Positions 54,012-64,000 of a stretch of DNA of 64,000 nucleotides are shown here, one piece after another; the first letter of the stretch is position 1, and each line of letters begins with the position of its first letter. Origin of the DNA: Phyllostachys edulis. Its lineage: Eukaryota > Streptophyta > Magnoliopsida > Poales > Poaceae. Below the pieces are notes generated by a model. It made no database searches and was not told where the DNA came from. It saw only the letters and a program-made list of their open reading frames with translations. The translations under genes were made by a program, and so were the position numbers. The stretch is from positions 68,095,482 through 68,159,481 of the forward strand of contig CM070562.1 of assembly GCA_036346405.1 (NCBI GenBank), in the 5' to 3' direction.

Positions 54012-54604
54012 TCTTCTTCCTCCTCCCAGCTCTACACTGCAATCAGGCGGTGGCCGCGGCGTTCATACAGCGACACCCCTGGTTGGGTCGACGCGTCGCA
54101 TCTACGAGGTGGCGGTCGCACGGAAATCTGGAAGAAGCTGGGCGCCGCGGTTGGCACTGGCCGCTGGCCGGGTGTTTCCTGGTCTCGTGGTCGCCCCGTG
54201 GCAAGAGACGCGCCCGGGTGACTTCGCAAACAAGAACAATATAAGCCATTGCAATGCAGAAATGCAAAAATCTCAAAAAAAATTCATAGATGTACTTGCC
54301 AGAATATATGCGCTTGTAAAAATTTATGCAAAAAACTGTCATTTTGACACCACAATCCAAGCTCTGAGTTTAGAGAATTGCAGCAGGGATATTATTATGT
54401 TCACTCGATTAGAGTATTAAATGGACAACAGGCAATCCAACTTCGTATGAATTGATTCAGAGACCAACATATTAGATTCTGTACACATTAAAATTATGAA
54501 ATGACAGAGGAAAGTAGATGTACAATGAAATGGCTGATATTTTACAACTCCTGCAGACTGCATGACCTGGAGTGCCCTATTCAGCTCAGCTCAGCTCCTC
54601 CCAA
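54012..54604 (-). other. VPS20 3' flank
   Basis: GC-rich to 54,230, then AT-rich. It contains the expected 3' UTR of VPS20, but no clear polyadenylation signal can be singled out. No other gene is seen. Confidence 0.45.
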
Positions 54605-57232
54605 CTATGCAGGTAGTGGCTCTTCCAAAACTATCAATTCATAATGCACCATCAATGCACCATAAAAATATACAATGCTAATGATATGAACAAAGAAAAT
54701 TTGAAAGTGAAGGAGCATAAGATCAACACCTTTTGTTTTTTCTGGAGCTTCCGGCCTCTCTGGCGCTTTAGTAGGTACATCAGGAAGCTCAATAACCTCG
54801 TCAATGTCTTCAGCTGCAGCTTCGATGACAGTTGGTTCTTTTGTTTTCTCTTCAGGCCGTACTTCAGTAACCGGAGCATCTGGCAGAGACTCGAGGGCAA
54901 GCTGCAAAAAACGGCGACGATTAGGATTAAGAGAAACAAATCTGGCTTCATTTTATGTTCAGAATTCGAAGCTTATCATGTTGGTAATTTTCTCAAAATG
55001 GACAATGGACAAAAACTCTTGAAGCTTTTGCGGGAAACCTGAGCTTCCAAGTTTTCGAATTCAGCCATAACAGCTTCCTCATCCTCAACAGATAGCTGCT
55101 CGCCCAGAGCAGCATTTATTTCCTGCAATCAGTATCAGTTGATAAGTGGGATAAGAAGATAAGCAGGTACATGCAATTGTAGTAGGGCAACACCACAACG
55201 AAAGGTAAGACTTTTAATGCAGAGACCCTGAAAAGAAAATGAGAAAAAATGGAAGCAAGTACAAATAACTTCCCCAAGAGAAATGCTAGGGCGTTCATCA
55301 AAATAAGATGGAAGAAATTTTATGGATGTTGATCAACAAAGGCAAATACGTCAATAGCACAAGACAATAGATATGGAATTGCTTCTTGTATTAAACGACT
55401 TGTATAGGTCACAATTTCACAAGGGCTATACATTGTAGGTCTGTTCATGTTTAAGCTATTTACTACAGAGATCAGTGTTCTTATATATCATGCCCACGCC
55501 CTGAATAAATATATGTATCATGCCCAAATAGTTTTGATGAAATCCAACAATAGGCACAAACAGAGCTACATCTAAAGATTGAATAAAATAAGGGCACTAC
55601 TTATATTCAAACAGCGTATGGATGTAATTGGTAATGTAATCTTTCTAGGCTGCTACCACAATTCAACACCTACAGACTCCAATTAGTTTCACACAACTGG
55701 AGATCAAAGCAGCAATTATAGAGATCTGACGTGCCACTGTAGGTATTAACTACGGACGTCGTAAAAGAATTTGAGACAATGACTTCCAAAAAGATAGAAA
55801 AAGAAGAACCCACATGGAATAGCACCATTGTAAATGTAGTAACCAGTGCACAGGTATAGTTTATTAAACTTACATCCTGATAAGCCTTAGCCTCAGCTGT
55901 GTCGTCCATCAACTTTTGGACATCATCAATGTTTATCTCACTCTGTATAGACTTAAGGGCAGCATTTCCAGCCTTTAGGCTTTCAAATACAGCCTTTTGC
56001 TTACTTGCTAGTTCAATGTCTGCCAACTAAAGCAAGCAAACAAAAAGTAAACTGTCAAATTATATATCAAAACTAAGAAGCTTAATGCTGATCAGTTCCA
56101 ATGATTTCAAGCCGAAAGGCAAACCTTCTGTCCTATACAATAGCATTCATTCAATTCAATTCATTTGGAGCCAGAATTTATCCAATGAAATACAAACCTG
56201 CTGTTCAACATTTATTTGCCATGTGTCAACTTGTTTCAGCAGCTCTTCCTGGGCTTTCTTCTTCTTCAGTGCAATCAAAGCTCTGTCCCTCTTCTTTTGT
56301 TGAACCAACTGCCGTGCAGCTTCCTTTTCTGCTTCAATCACCTTCTCAAGCTGGAAGAAGAAGAAAAAAAAAAGAAACCATACATAAACAAAACTCATCA
56401 GGAGCTTCTTAATTGTTAGTAGAAAAGGCATTCAAGTAATTTAAGTTGAGACAAGTCCATTAGTCCAGTCAAAATAACCAAATACTTCATTACAACACGA
56501 CAAGTTATATTCAGCTAAACTCAATGGACGTAACCTGAAACCATTGCTTCGCATAACATGCTAGTGCAGAAATAAGATTGTTTGCACTAGCAAACGACTC
56601 ACATACGGCCAACATTGAGAGAACAAGATAACGGTGATGCACCCCACCGTGCATTAGAAGCAAATCTGGTTTTCACAATACGCTAGAAGCAAACCGGAGA
56701 GTAATGCCTTGATTGTAAGATAAACCGAATGTGTGGTTCTTACTGACATTCATCTGAATCCATTACAAGTCGATCCTCAACTCCTGATTACACAGACGGA
56801 TATTCTAAACCTGGATCGCTGCTGTGAATCCAAAAAGGCAATCAACAAATCAACCTAAGAAAAACAGGAGACACCATAATTGGGTCATGACAAACTAATC
56901 GACAAGGTGGCACGAATTCCTCTCCCAATCAGCTCTAAAACCACTTTATGGAAAACCTAATCCCAGCCACACCCACACTCGAGCGATAATTAAATCTGAT
57001 ATGTCTAGTTACGGGGGCAAAAATTTGGAGATCGACAAACTACAAGAACTCAACGCGTATAACAGGAGCAGGGGTGGGAGAGAGATCATCATAGGGCAGG
57101 GTAGGCGGGAGCAAATCAAGGAGCAGAGACCATCTGCTGGAACTGGGCGAGCTTGCGGCGCTGCGTCTTGAGGGTGAGGATGGCCCTGTCCACCTCCGTG
57201 ATCTTCGGCTTCTTCACGAAAATGTTCCCCAT
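54605..57232 (-). CDS. VPS20: VPS20/CHMP6 ESCRT-III subunit (six exons)
   Basis: This is the charged multivesicular body protein 6 homologue. It links ESCRT-II to Snf7 polymerisation on endosomal membranes during multivesicular body sorting. Exons (minus strand): 57,232-57,131, 56,350-56,198, 56,026-55,874, 55,122-55,039, 54,901-54,730 and 54,630-54,605, all with GT/AG borders and a continuous frame giving 229 residues. The start MGNIFVKKPKITEVDRAIL has Gly2 for N-myristoylation. The Snf7 domain follows with coiled-coil helices (LEKVIEAEKEAARQLVQQKK, residues about 35-85; LADIELASKQKAVFESLKAG, 86-136) and the acidic segment EDEEAVMAEFENLEAQ. The C-terminal tail is acidic and proline-rich (residues 165-221) and ends VLEEPLPA. 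The family is usually 200-230 residues. The last exon is only 26 nt, joined in phase 1. No disabling change was seen. Confidence 0.95.
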
Positions 57233-57584
57233 CTCGTTCCCCCTTGTATAACTCAATCTCTCTCCCTCCGACCACGATTTCGCCGGCGGCGAGGTGACGG
57301 CCGCCGGAAAGGAAGGGGAAGAGGAAAAGGTGGTCTGGAGCCGGTGACGGTCACGGCATCGCACTTCACGGGGTCGGGGAGATTTCGATCGGGTTCATCT
57401 GCTTCGCTGGAACCCGTTATCAACCATTGGATCCGGCCAATTCTCGTGCTAGGCTTCAAGCCGGCCTGCCAAAAGAGCCCAATAACCCATCACGCCCGGC
57501 CTAAAGTCACAACCCCAAGCTTGAAGCCAGCCGGCCTAAAGTACATCTAGTTTTTTTTGGGGAATTTTTCATGATGATTTTTAG
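57233..57584 (-). promoter_or_regulatory. VPS20 5' UTR and proximal promoter region
   Basis: A GC-rich flank directly upstream of the VPS20 start lacks an obvious TATA box, as is common for housekeeping genes. The SINE at 57,585-57,831 bounds it. Assignment is by position only. Confidence 0.4.
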
Positions 57585-57831
57585 CTTTTTAGAGTAGACA
57601 ACGCGCACATCCACACATATGGATGTGTTCTTAACGCACGTCTAATCTAGAATAGAGGCTAAACCTTATAGAGCGCGGACACACGCTTTAACAACTGAAC
57701 GTATCCACATATGCGTGTACTATTCTTGAAGGAATAAATTTCCCCGAGTGAGACACACATGTAGAGGCTCGAACACGGACGGGCTAGACGATCAACATCG
57801 CTCTAAGTCATCCGAGCTATGCTCGGTTCTC
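57585..57831 (-). mobile_element. tRNA-derived SINE (247 bp) upstream of VPS20
   Basis: On the minus strand the head has an A-box-like segment ATAGCTCGGATGACTTAGAG and a B-box GTGTTCGAGCC. Direct repeats ATGATGATTTTTAG (57,571-57,584) and GTGATGATTTTTAG (57,832-57,845) flank it. The structure is that of a retroposed tRNA-like SINE. The exact grass family is not determined. Confidence 0.78.
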
Positions 57832-57845
57832 GTGATGATTTTTAG

Positions 57846-59062
57846 TTTGACTGCACCTTGATTGCACCCTTACAAATAACTTCTAGCAAAAAGTCAGCAT
57901 TTTCTTTGCTTGCGGTATTTTATTCGACTTCTTCACTCCCAGTTGCAGGACGAGTATTGAACGTACATAAAATGCATAAAATTATGAATATGGTATGCCT
58001 AAGTGACTCCTTTTCCAACGGGAAAACCTGTTCCATACATACCATGCTAAAGCTGTGGTTCTAAACATTTTTTAGTCCTCTAAAAAGAAGTCGGTCTCGT
58101 CAGCGGCTCAACGTGAATGAACATATCACTATATCAGACCCTCACCCACCGCGTTGCCCACGCGAATAGATGACTCCGAGTTTTTTTCCTTCTCATTTAG
58201 CCTTTGTTTGAAAGAAAATAGCAAATATAGTCCCCTCACATCCGAAATAACAAAATTAACATCTTTATTGTGCTCCTAGTCCACGGAAGCTATATGCCTA
58301 TCGCGCTGCCAGTCCACGGTGGGAACGTGCCTAGCTGCAGTGCAATTTTATGCAAACAAAAGCTTCTTTTGCTATTGCAAATTAAAAAACGTATCAATTA
58401 AGCCAATGATGGCTAATACCATAAGAGATCTGACACCTCAATGCACAGTGCACACCGTACGCATATTACTAACGTTGAAGGATGGGAGAAAGGCCCCTAG
58501 CTGGCCTGGCCACGTCGCCCGCAAACCGCGTGCACCTCACGAGTCCGCCCGATCCCGAGGCGCGGCACTTGGTGGGAATCGATCCACGTCGTTGTGTGAG
58601 CGTCGCCCGCCCGATCTTGCGCGTGCTCACCTGTGGCCGTCCGTCCGCACTGCTTTCGTTCGCACGTGCGGTGGGCCCCGTGCATCTCGTGGGCCTATCT
58701 GTGGCTTTGGCAGAGCAGTGACACGTGCGTTCGGTGGGTCCCCCGTTGCCGTGTCTTGCCTTCGACAAAAAACGCCGCGTCCGTCCCTGCAGAAGAAGGC
58801 GCGGTGATCTTCTGGTATCTTGATTCGTAAAGGAAACCAAAACGGCATCTTTGTCAGCGAAGCGATGGACACCGACTAGACATCAATGGTTAGAAAAATT
58901 TAAAGCTAACTATTGCTTTTTTAAGTGACATAACATGCTTATCAAAATATAGAAACACATGTTTAGAAAATACAAAAGAAAATTATGTCTCTTTGACATG
59001 AAAAACTACATCTCCATCAACTTGAAATTAGCAAGCAGACCTCGATATTCTTTATAATTTCT
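57846..59062. other. No gene seen; GC-rich patch 58,480-58,800
   Basis: The patch contains many ACGTG/CGTGC words and CpG sites and looks like a former promoter or CpG-rich exon. Its open frames on both strands carry no recognisable domain. The flanks are AT-rich. Confidence 0.4.
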
Positions 59063-59321
59063 ATCTGCTCCGGTTACAAAAGAGCGACATTTGGTGATAT
59101 GTGCAATCAAACTTTCTAAATCTTGGCAATTGACATCTTTTCGTATTTAGATTGGGGGCATGAAAATAATATGTATAGATTTGTGTCAAAAATACTTTCA
59201 TAATATTGTAATGATTTTATTAGGTTTTATAAGTATATTACAATAAAAGTTTCAGGTCAAAATCGTGTTTTGGGGTTATGTCGATGTCTAAAACATTACT
59301 CATTTGTGATTGGAGGGAGTA
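59063..59321. mobile_element. Degenerate Stowaway-like MITE
   Basis: The right end reads (reverse complement) TACTCCCTCCAATCACAAATG. The left end, CTGCTCCGGTTACAAAAGAG, is a decayed inverted copy. The interior shares complementary AT-rich arms. The boundaries are approximate. Confidence 0.55.
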
Positions 59322-59988
59322 TATATATGCGATGCATCATTCCTAATTTACATTCTAAATATACCATGAACTTGATATAAGAGAGTAAAGCACGGATGGA
59401 ATTAGAAGACCTATTGCTTTTGGTTAGGTTATTTTTAGCATAAATGATTCGATGGTTATTCCCTAATTTTGAAAAATCAGTTTAATGATTGGGTCCAACT
59501 GATATGGTGCCAAGTACCGCTAAAACTTCAACTTGTGATTATGCATTGAATTCTCAAGCTAGCAATCACATTGGTGTTGTTTTGAATAAAGAAACAAAGA
59601 AAGACTTGAATGCGGCCGAGAGGGTGGATGGGGAGGCTGGCCGAGGAGGGGGCTTACATGTGGAGGAGAAGAGCCAAGGCCAAGGGAAGGAGATAGCATG
59701 GTGTGCGGTGGAAGTGCAATAAGAGAAATTACAAGCAATGCAGGGGGCTTGACAATTGGGCCCAAAAAACATGCGAGGCTTGGGCTAGCACGTGGAGAGG
59801 TTTGGAGGCATGCGGCTGCGGGAGAAAGAGGGACACGTAGGAGACAAGGCGTGTGACAAAGGAAGGAGACCCTTGGGCCGAGTGGTGGACATGGGCCAAT
59901 TGGTACGCATGGACTGCATGAGGTACTATTCACACACGTTGTACTGTTCACGCACGGGGTTGCTTGTGGAGCCAAGAAGCCAAGGGTG
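59322..59988. other. No gene seen
   Basis: Purine-rich stretch 59,600-59,900, then GTACTATTCACACACG / GTACTGTTCACGCACG near 59,920-59,955, a phrase common in grass retrotransposon internal regions. No bounded element is identified. Confidence 0.35.
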
Positions 59989-61496
59989 TGTAGGATCAAG
60001 GATAACCGACTAGAGGGGGGTGAATAGGAGGTTTTTAAACTTTTTGACTAATTAACAACTTAAGCCAATTAAGAGCTAAGTCTAAACTAGATACAATTCT
60101 AGCTAAGCAATTCTACACAAGATTAAATGCTAGAATTGTAAATGCGGAAATAGTAAAGACAAGAAATAACCATAATTGAGACAAAGAAGTTTTTCCTGTG
60201 GTATCAAAGACTTGCCGGTCTTCACTAGTCCACGTTGAGGAACCTTGAACTAATCAAGCTGGCTCCATGAATTAAGCCTTCCCTCGATCACTAGTGGTTG
60301 TTCTTCCTCCACTCCAGTGATGGCGAACACCAAACCACTCATAATCTTGGCACCGGGCCTCTTCACAATCTTATTGAAGAGATCACCATGCTAACACCGC
60401 CAAGCCATCTAGGTGTTTGGCAAAACACCAAGAGTAATAAATCAACGACCTTCGCTTGACGGCACTCAAGTGTAATGGATCAATCTAGAATGAATGTACT
60501 TGAATTTTGGCTCAACTACCTCACAATGAATGTACACAAATGTATTTTAGGTGTTGGAAGGTTGCTCAAGGCTCTAAGGATGTTAAATGTGGTCTAGCAC
60601 TCTGTCCTTGAGCAGGTAGAGGGGTATTTATACCCCCACCAATAAATACGACCGTTGGGGAGAAAATCCCCAACTTTCAGTGAAATACAGTACTACCGTC
60701 AAGTAACATGCGGTACTACCGCACTTCACCTACCGCTCTGTAACGGCTATAACAGTGGCATTAACTGCTCTAACATAGCCGTTGAAAACCTCAGCACAGT
60801 ACTACCGCCAACCATCATGCGGTACTACCGCTGGCTGGTCATACCGCTCAACAAGGGCGGCACTACTGTTTCTCAAAGGACCCAAAAGGGTACCTACTGG
60901 AAAGTACGTACCGCTCACCTTTCGGAAATACCAGGGTGCGGTAGTTCCACTTGAACCACTACGGTACTATTGCTCTTAGGGTTTGCACCTTAACCGAAAA
61001 AGGTGTCTCTCTGGAAATAACGTACCGCCAACTCCTTTTCGGAACGACCGGGTTGCGGTAGTATCGCACCACGAGCCCGGTCGTACCGCTGACTTAACTT
61101 CGGTACTACTGATTGTCCTGACAAAGCATAGTTGGCTTTCCAAAACAAATTCCAAATACATGCATGATCCTAAATTGATCCAAATGGCACAAGAACATGC
61201 TATCAAGCTACTAGTCATGATCCCTCTTAATAGTACGACATTTAACCTAAAATCCAGTCTTCCATCCATTTCTCCTAAGACCGGTAAAACATAAAAAGAA
61301 TCATAGACTACTTGTACCTTGTCTTTGAACCAAATTGATCTTCATATTGTCCTTTAGTATGCATCTTCAAGTTATCAAACTAACCATTGGGACTTAACCT
61401 TGTAAATACTCAATAAACATGTTAGTCTCATATTCATATATTATCATTAATTACCAAAACATTTTTTAGGGGCCTAGATGCTTTCAATCTCCCCCT
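59989..61496 (-). repeat. 3' LTR (1,508 bp)
   Basis: Plus strand TGTAGGATCAAGG ... GCTTTCA, with TG and CA at the ends. It has the ACTAGAGGGGGGTGAATAGG phrase common to long copia LTRs of grasses, and an array of GCGGTAGTACCGC-like palindromes at 60,690-61,110. Confidence 0.75.
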
Positions 61497-61989
61497 TTTT
61501 GGTAATTGATGACAACCCATCTAATATGTGAGAAAAATTGTTTTGAATATACTCCTTGTTGTGAAACGAGTGTATATTCTTTTGATGACTTAACAACAAA
61601 ATAATTATTGCAATGAGCTCGAAACAGTTTTGAGAATTATTTTTGTGTTAAAGTCAATATAAAGAAAGCTACCCTAAACATGTGCATATAAATGGTAGAG
61701 AATCTTTGCAAGCACATGTAGAGATTTTTGAAAATTTTGGCGGAGTTTCTTTTGCTCGTTGGAACTTGAGGAAAAAATTGCAACATTATAATATGACCAT
61801 AATAGAGATTGCAATTTTGAGAATGACATCAATATAATATTAACAACCAAGTTCAACAAAATAACAATAAAGCTATAACATAGTTTTAAACTATTACAAG
61901 CACACAATCATAACAAGTTCAACATTAAGACATAATAATCCACAAAACACACAGAGTATATAATAAAAATAGCATAAGTCTTGCTCCCC
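61497..61989 (-). other. Polypurine tract and 3' untranslated region of the LTR element
   Basis: The minus strand reads AAAAAGGGGGAGAT directly before the LTR, a standard polypurine tract. The rest is AT-rich without genes. Confidence 0.65.
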
Positions 61990-63552
61990 CTAAATCTTTC
62001 TCCTTAGCTTCTCTTCTGGCTTCTCCCCCTTTGGCATCAAAGTACCAAAAATACAAATCAAGCAGCTGCGTCTTGAGGAGGAAGAGGAGCTGGATCCTGA
62101 GAAAAGCGGAGCTGGAGCCTGAGGAGGAACCGTAGCTGGGGTCTGAGGAAGAGTAGCTAGAGCAGATGAAGTAGAAGCCCGTGGAGGAGTGTTAGGGCGA
62201 CGACGAGAAATGTAGCACTGAGGAGTAGTCAAAATATGCTCCATAGAAAAGACACACTCTGACAGGGCAACTAATCTGTTGTTGGTTTCATTCTGAAACT
62301 CTATTTATGCTGTCTTCATCTCTTGCTGAGTATCCTTAAGCTCTTGCTGATTAGTGATAACCATTTGCAGATTGTTGAGAATCATCTGCTGATTATTGAG
62401 AATCTGAGCAAGAGTTACCTGACCCTCTTCTGCAGCTGCTTCCTCTAGAGCATCATCCCTTTGCTGACTTTGCTGTCCCTCAAAACGAATAGGAGGACCT
62501 TCTCGTGGCTTGTATGCCTTGTGGGGAGAGCCCAAACCTCCATGATACTCAAACTTGCTGAGAATCAAAGCCATGATACAGGGAGAATAATAAATCCTTT
62601 TGACCCTATCATTCTTTAAAGAAGCCATGCCCCTAATTATGACATCCACTACATCAAATTTTCTCTCATACATGATGTTATCAATAATGTTCCAGGCATG
62701 TCCTCTCACAGCATCAAAGTTCCTACTCTTGGGAAGAATAGTATGATTAATGATTCTATTAATCAGACTAGGAATGGGTTGGAAACCATGAATTTTCCCT
62801 GGGGTGTACCTGATATTCTGATCATAGAAATCTGTCCAAGCAGGAGCTAGCAAAGCAGGCCTGTCATAGAGCTTCTCCCACTTGCTAGATTGTGTTCTCA
62901 GGACACGCTCGAAATCTTCCTTGCTACTTTCCACATAACTGGTTACTGTCAACCATTGCATTTTGGTAAAATCTAGAGAAACATGCAAGGTGGCATAGAA
63001 CTGTCTCACAATCTCCTCATCATAGTCATTTCCTAGAGCAACGAGATCATGAAGACCAGCTCTTTGAAAAAGCCGGTACACACCATTATACTTGTCCAAG
63101 GAGTTGATGTGTTGCCACTTGATCCACTTATGATCTGCAAATTTTCTGTTAGGTCCATAAAGCTGCTCATATACTCATTCCTGAAATTTAGTGTGGAACC
63201 TTGGATTTATGGAGTCTGAAGGATAAAGATATTGATTACTGTGACGCAAGATTGCATAGTCATCAGCAGAAATGGTTCTCAAATCAATATGATGCACTTT
63301 TGGTTCTCTCATTTCTTCATCTGATCCTTCCTGAATTTCTGTTTCTGTCTCAGAGTCAGACTCAGATCCTAACTTAACTTGAGATGACCTTTCCTCACTT
63401 TCAGACTCATTCGCTGCTGGCCCTTTGCCTTTGTCATGAGCATCCTTCTGGCGAACCTCTCGAGTCCCTTGAACAGGAGCTGCAGGAGTTGAAGAAGATT
63501 GACCTCGATGGGGGCCAACGGACTTCCGAGTAGCAATTCTAGTCCTTGGCAT
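61990..63552 (-). pseudogene. Gag-like 'plant transposon protein' ORF with two in-frame stops
   Basis: A single frame of 521 codons (63,552 to 61,990, MPRTRIATRKS to EEKLRRKI) is interrupted only by a TGA at 63,175-63,177 and a TAA at 62,305-62,307. There are no frameshifts. It has an acidic, serine-rich N-terminus (SESDSETETEIQEGSDEE) and a central globular region with KWIKWQHINSL, LYDRPALLAPAWTDFYDQNI and MASLKNDRVKRIYYSPCIM. Next comes a glutamine/leucine-rich coiled-coil (LAQILNNQQMILNNLQM), and the tail is a proline- then serine-rich segment. It resembles the 'putative plant transposon protein' family found in non-autonomous LTR elements. The exact molecular role is unknown to me. Confidence 0.72.
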
Positions 63553-64000
63553 CTTCAATCAGAGAGGATAGGTTATAAAGGGCGCAATTGATCAAACAAA
63601 ATAGGTTTAATTTGAATGGGATGATCTTTGCTTTTCTGTCAAGGAAATCAGTAATACCGCGGTTCCTTGGGCGGTAGTACCGGGATCCGGTAGTACCGCC
63701 ATTGTCTAGCCGGTACGACCGCATCGCGGTAGTTCCGGGCTCAAGGAGCGGTAGTATCGCTTTCCTAGAATAGGTTCTAGGGCATGAATTTGATTGAAAT
63801 TTTTTATGTTTCTTATGGAATGAATCCATAGAATAGATGTGTAATCATCATGAAACATCAATTTTGTCAATTTGCCCAACAAGAACCGCATTAAATCATC
63901 TACATTCTAAATTAGCCCTAAATGTGACCTAGGGTTTGAATACAATGTAAATAGAGGATAAAAATGAGTTTTACCTTGTGATTTGAAGGAGATAAACCCT
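63553..64000 (-). other. Leader of the LTR element with GGTAGTACC palindromes
   Basis: Non-coding. Five or more GCGGTAGTACCG-like words lie in 63,650-63,770, the same motif as in the LTR. The right end is cut by the window. Confidence 0.55.

Larger units (their letters stand above)
59989..64000 (-). mobile_element. Large LTR element, 3' half (right side off the window)
   Basis: Minus-oriented: 3' LTR 59,989-61,496, polypurine tract at 61,497, internal non-coding region, one long gag-like ORF (63,552-61,990) and a leader up to the window edge. No protease, integrase or RT was seen between the ORF and the 3' LTR, so this is a non-autonomous derivative unless pol lies elsewhere. The left flank is GGGTG. 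Confidence 0.75.

Noticed and set aside
58319..58872. 162-codon open frame and others in the GC-rich patch
   Set aside because: No recognisable domain, overlapping open frames on both strands and arginine-rich low-complexity translation. Most likely not a gene.

Overview
The window is nuclear DNA from a grass (Poaceae, probably panicoid-like, species not determined). The evidence is a multi-exon plant gene with GT-AG introns, CACTA (En/Spm) transposons of the grass type with palindromic 'CACAGACGGTT...AACCGTCTGTG' subterminal repeats, MULE, hAT and Stowaway elements, tRNA-derived SINEs and Ty1/copia LTR retrotransposons. Only one gene looks functional: a six-exon VPS20/CHMP6 (ESCRT-III) gene at 54,605-57,232 on the minus strand. 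Almost everything else is transposable-element sequence in various states of decay.

Layout. 1-2,134: broken pieces of minus-oriented CACTA elements. 2,135-~6,850: CACTA-B, a plus-strand element with an almost full-length but mutated transposase and no recognisable 3' terminus. 7,260-7,860: a long inverted repeat. 7,985-22,166: a three-level nest. A minus-strand MULE transposase gene (7,985-9,006 plus 20,579-22,166) is split by a copia-type solo LTR (9,007-20,578), and that LTR is split by a complete 9,961-bp CACTA element (CACTA-C, 10,245-20,205, target duplication ATT). 23,762-28,053: CACTA-D, an inverted deletion derivative of CACTA-C (target duplication ACG). 30,404-38,007: a decayed minus-strand copia element with two LTRs, a hAT MITE inside one LTR, and a duplicated flank. 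38,682-40,114: a non-autonomous hAT element. 41,340-41,560: a subtilase relic. 42,558-42,812: a Stowaway MITE. 43,659-43,770: a short SINE. 44,068-48,410: a plus-strand decayed copia element interrupted by a hAT-like insertion. 48,555-48,700: a relic exon of protein-L-isoaspartate methyltransferase. 48,789-54,011: a tandem duplication whose first copy carries a hAT element (itself containing another hAT). Then come VPS20, a SINE at 57,585-57,831, a degenerate MITE near 59,200, and, running off the right edge, the 3' half of a large minus-strand LTR element (LTR 59,989-61,496) with one long gag-like ORF.

How the parts relate. CACTA-C and CACTA-D share a two-gene plan. Gene 1 is the transposase (transposase-associated domain, Transposase_21, DUF4218, DUF4216). 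Gene 2 is a TNP1/Transposase_24-like protein that continues into a C-terminal Ulp1-type cysteine protease domain. In CACTA-D an internal deletion joined the start of gene 1 to the middle of gene 2. The gene-2 intron of CACTA-C holds three tandem copies of a ~99-bp near-perfect hairpin. This and the foldback next to the MULE end are the strongest candidates for undescribed biology (small-RNA production). Nothing in the window suggests prokaryotic sequence, a CRISPR array or an intact retrovirus-like element.
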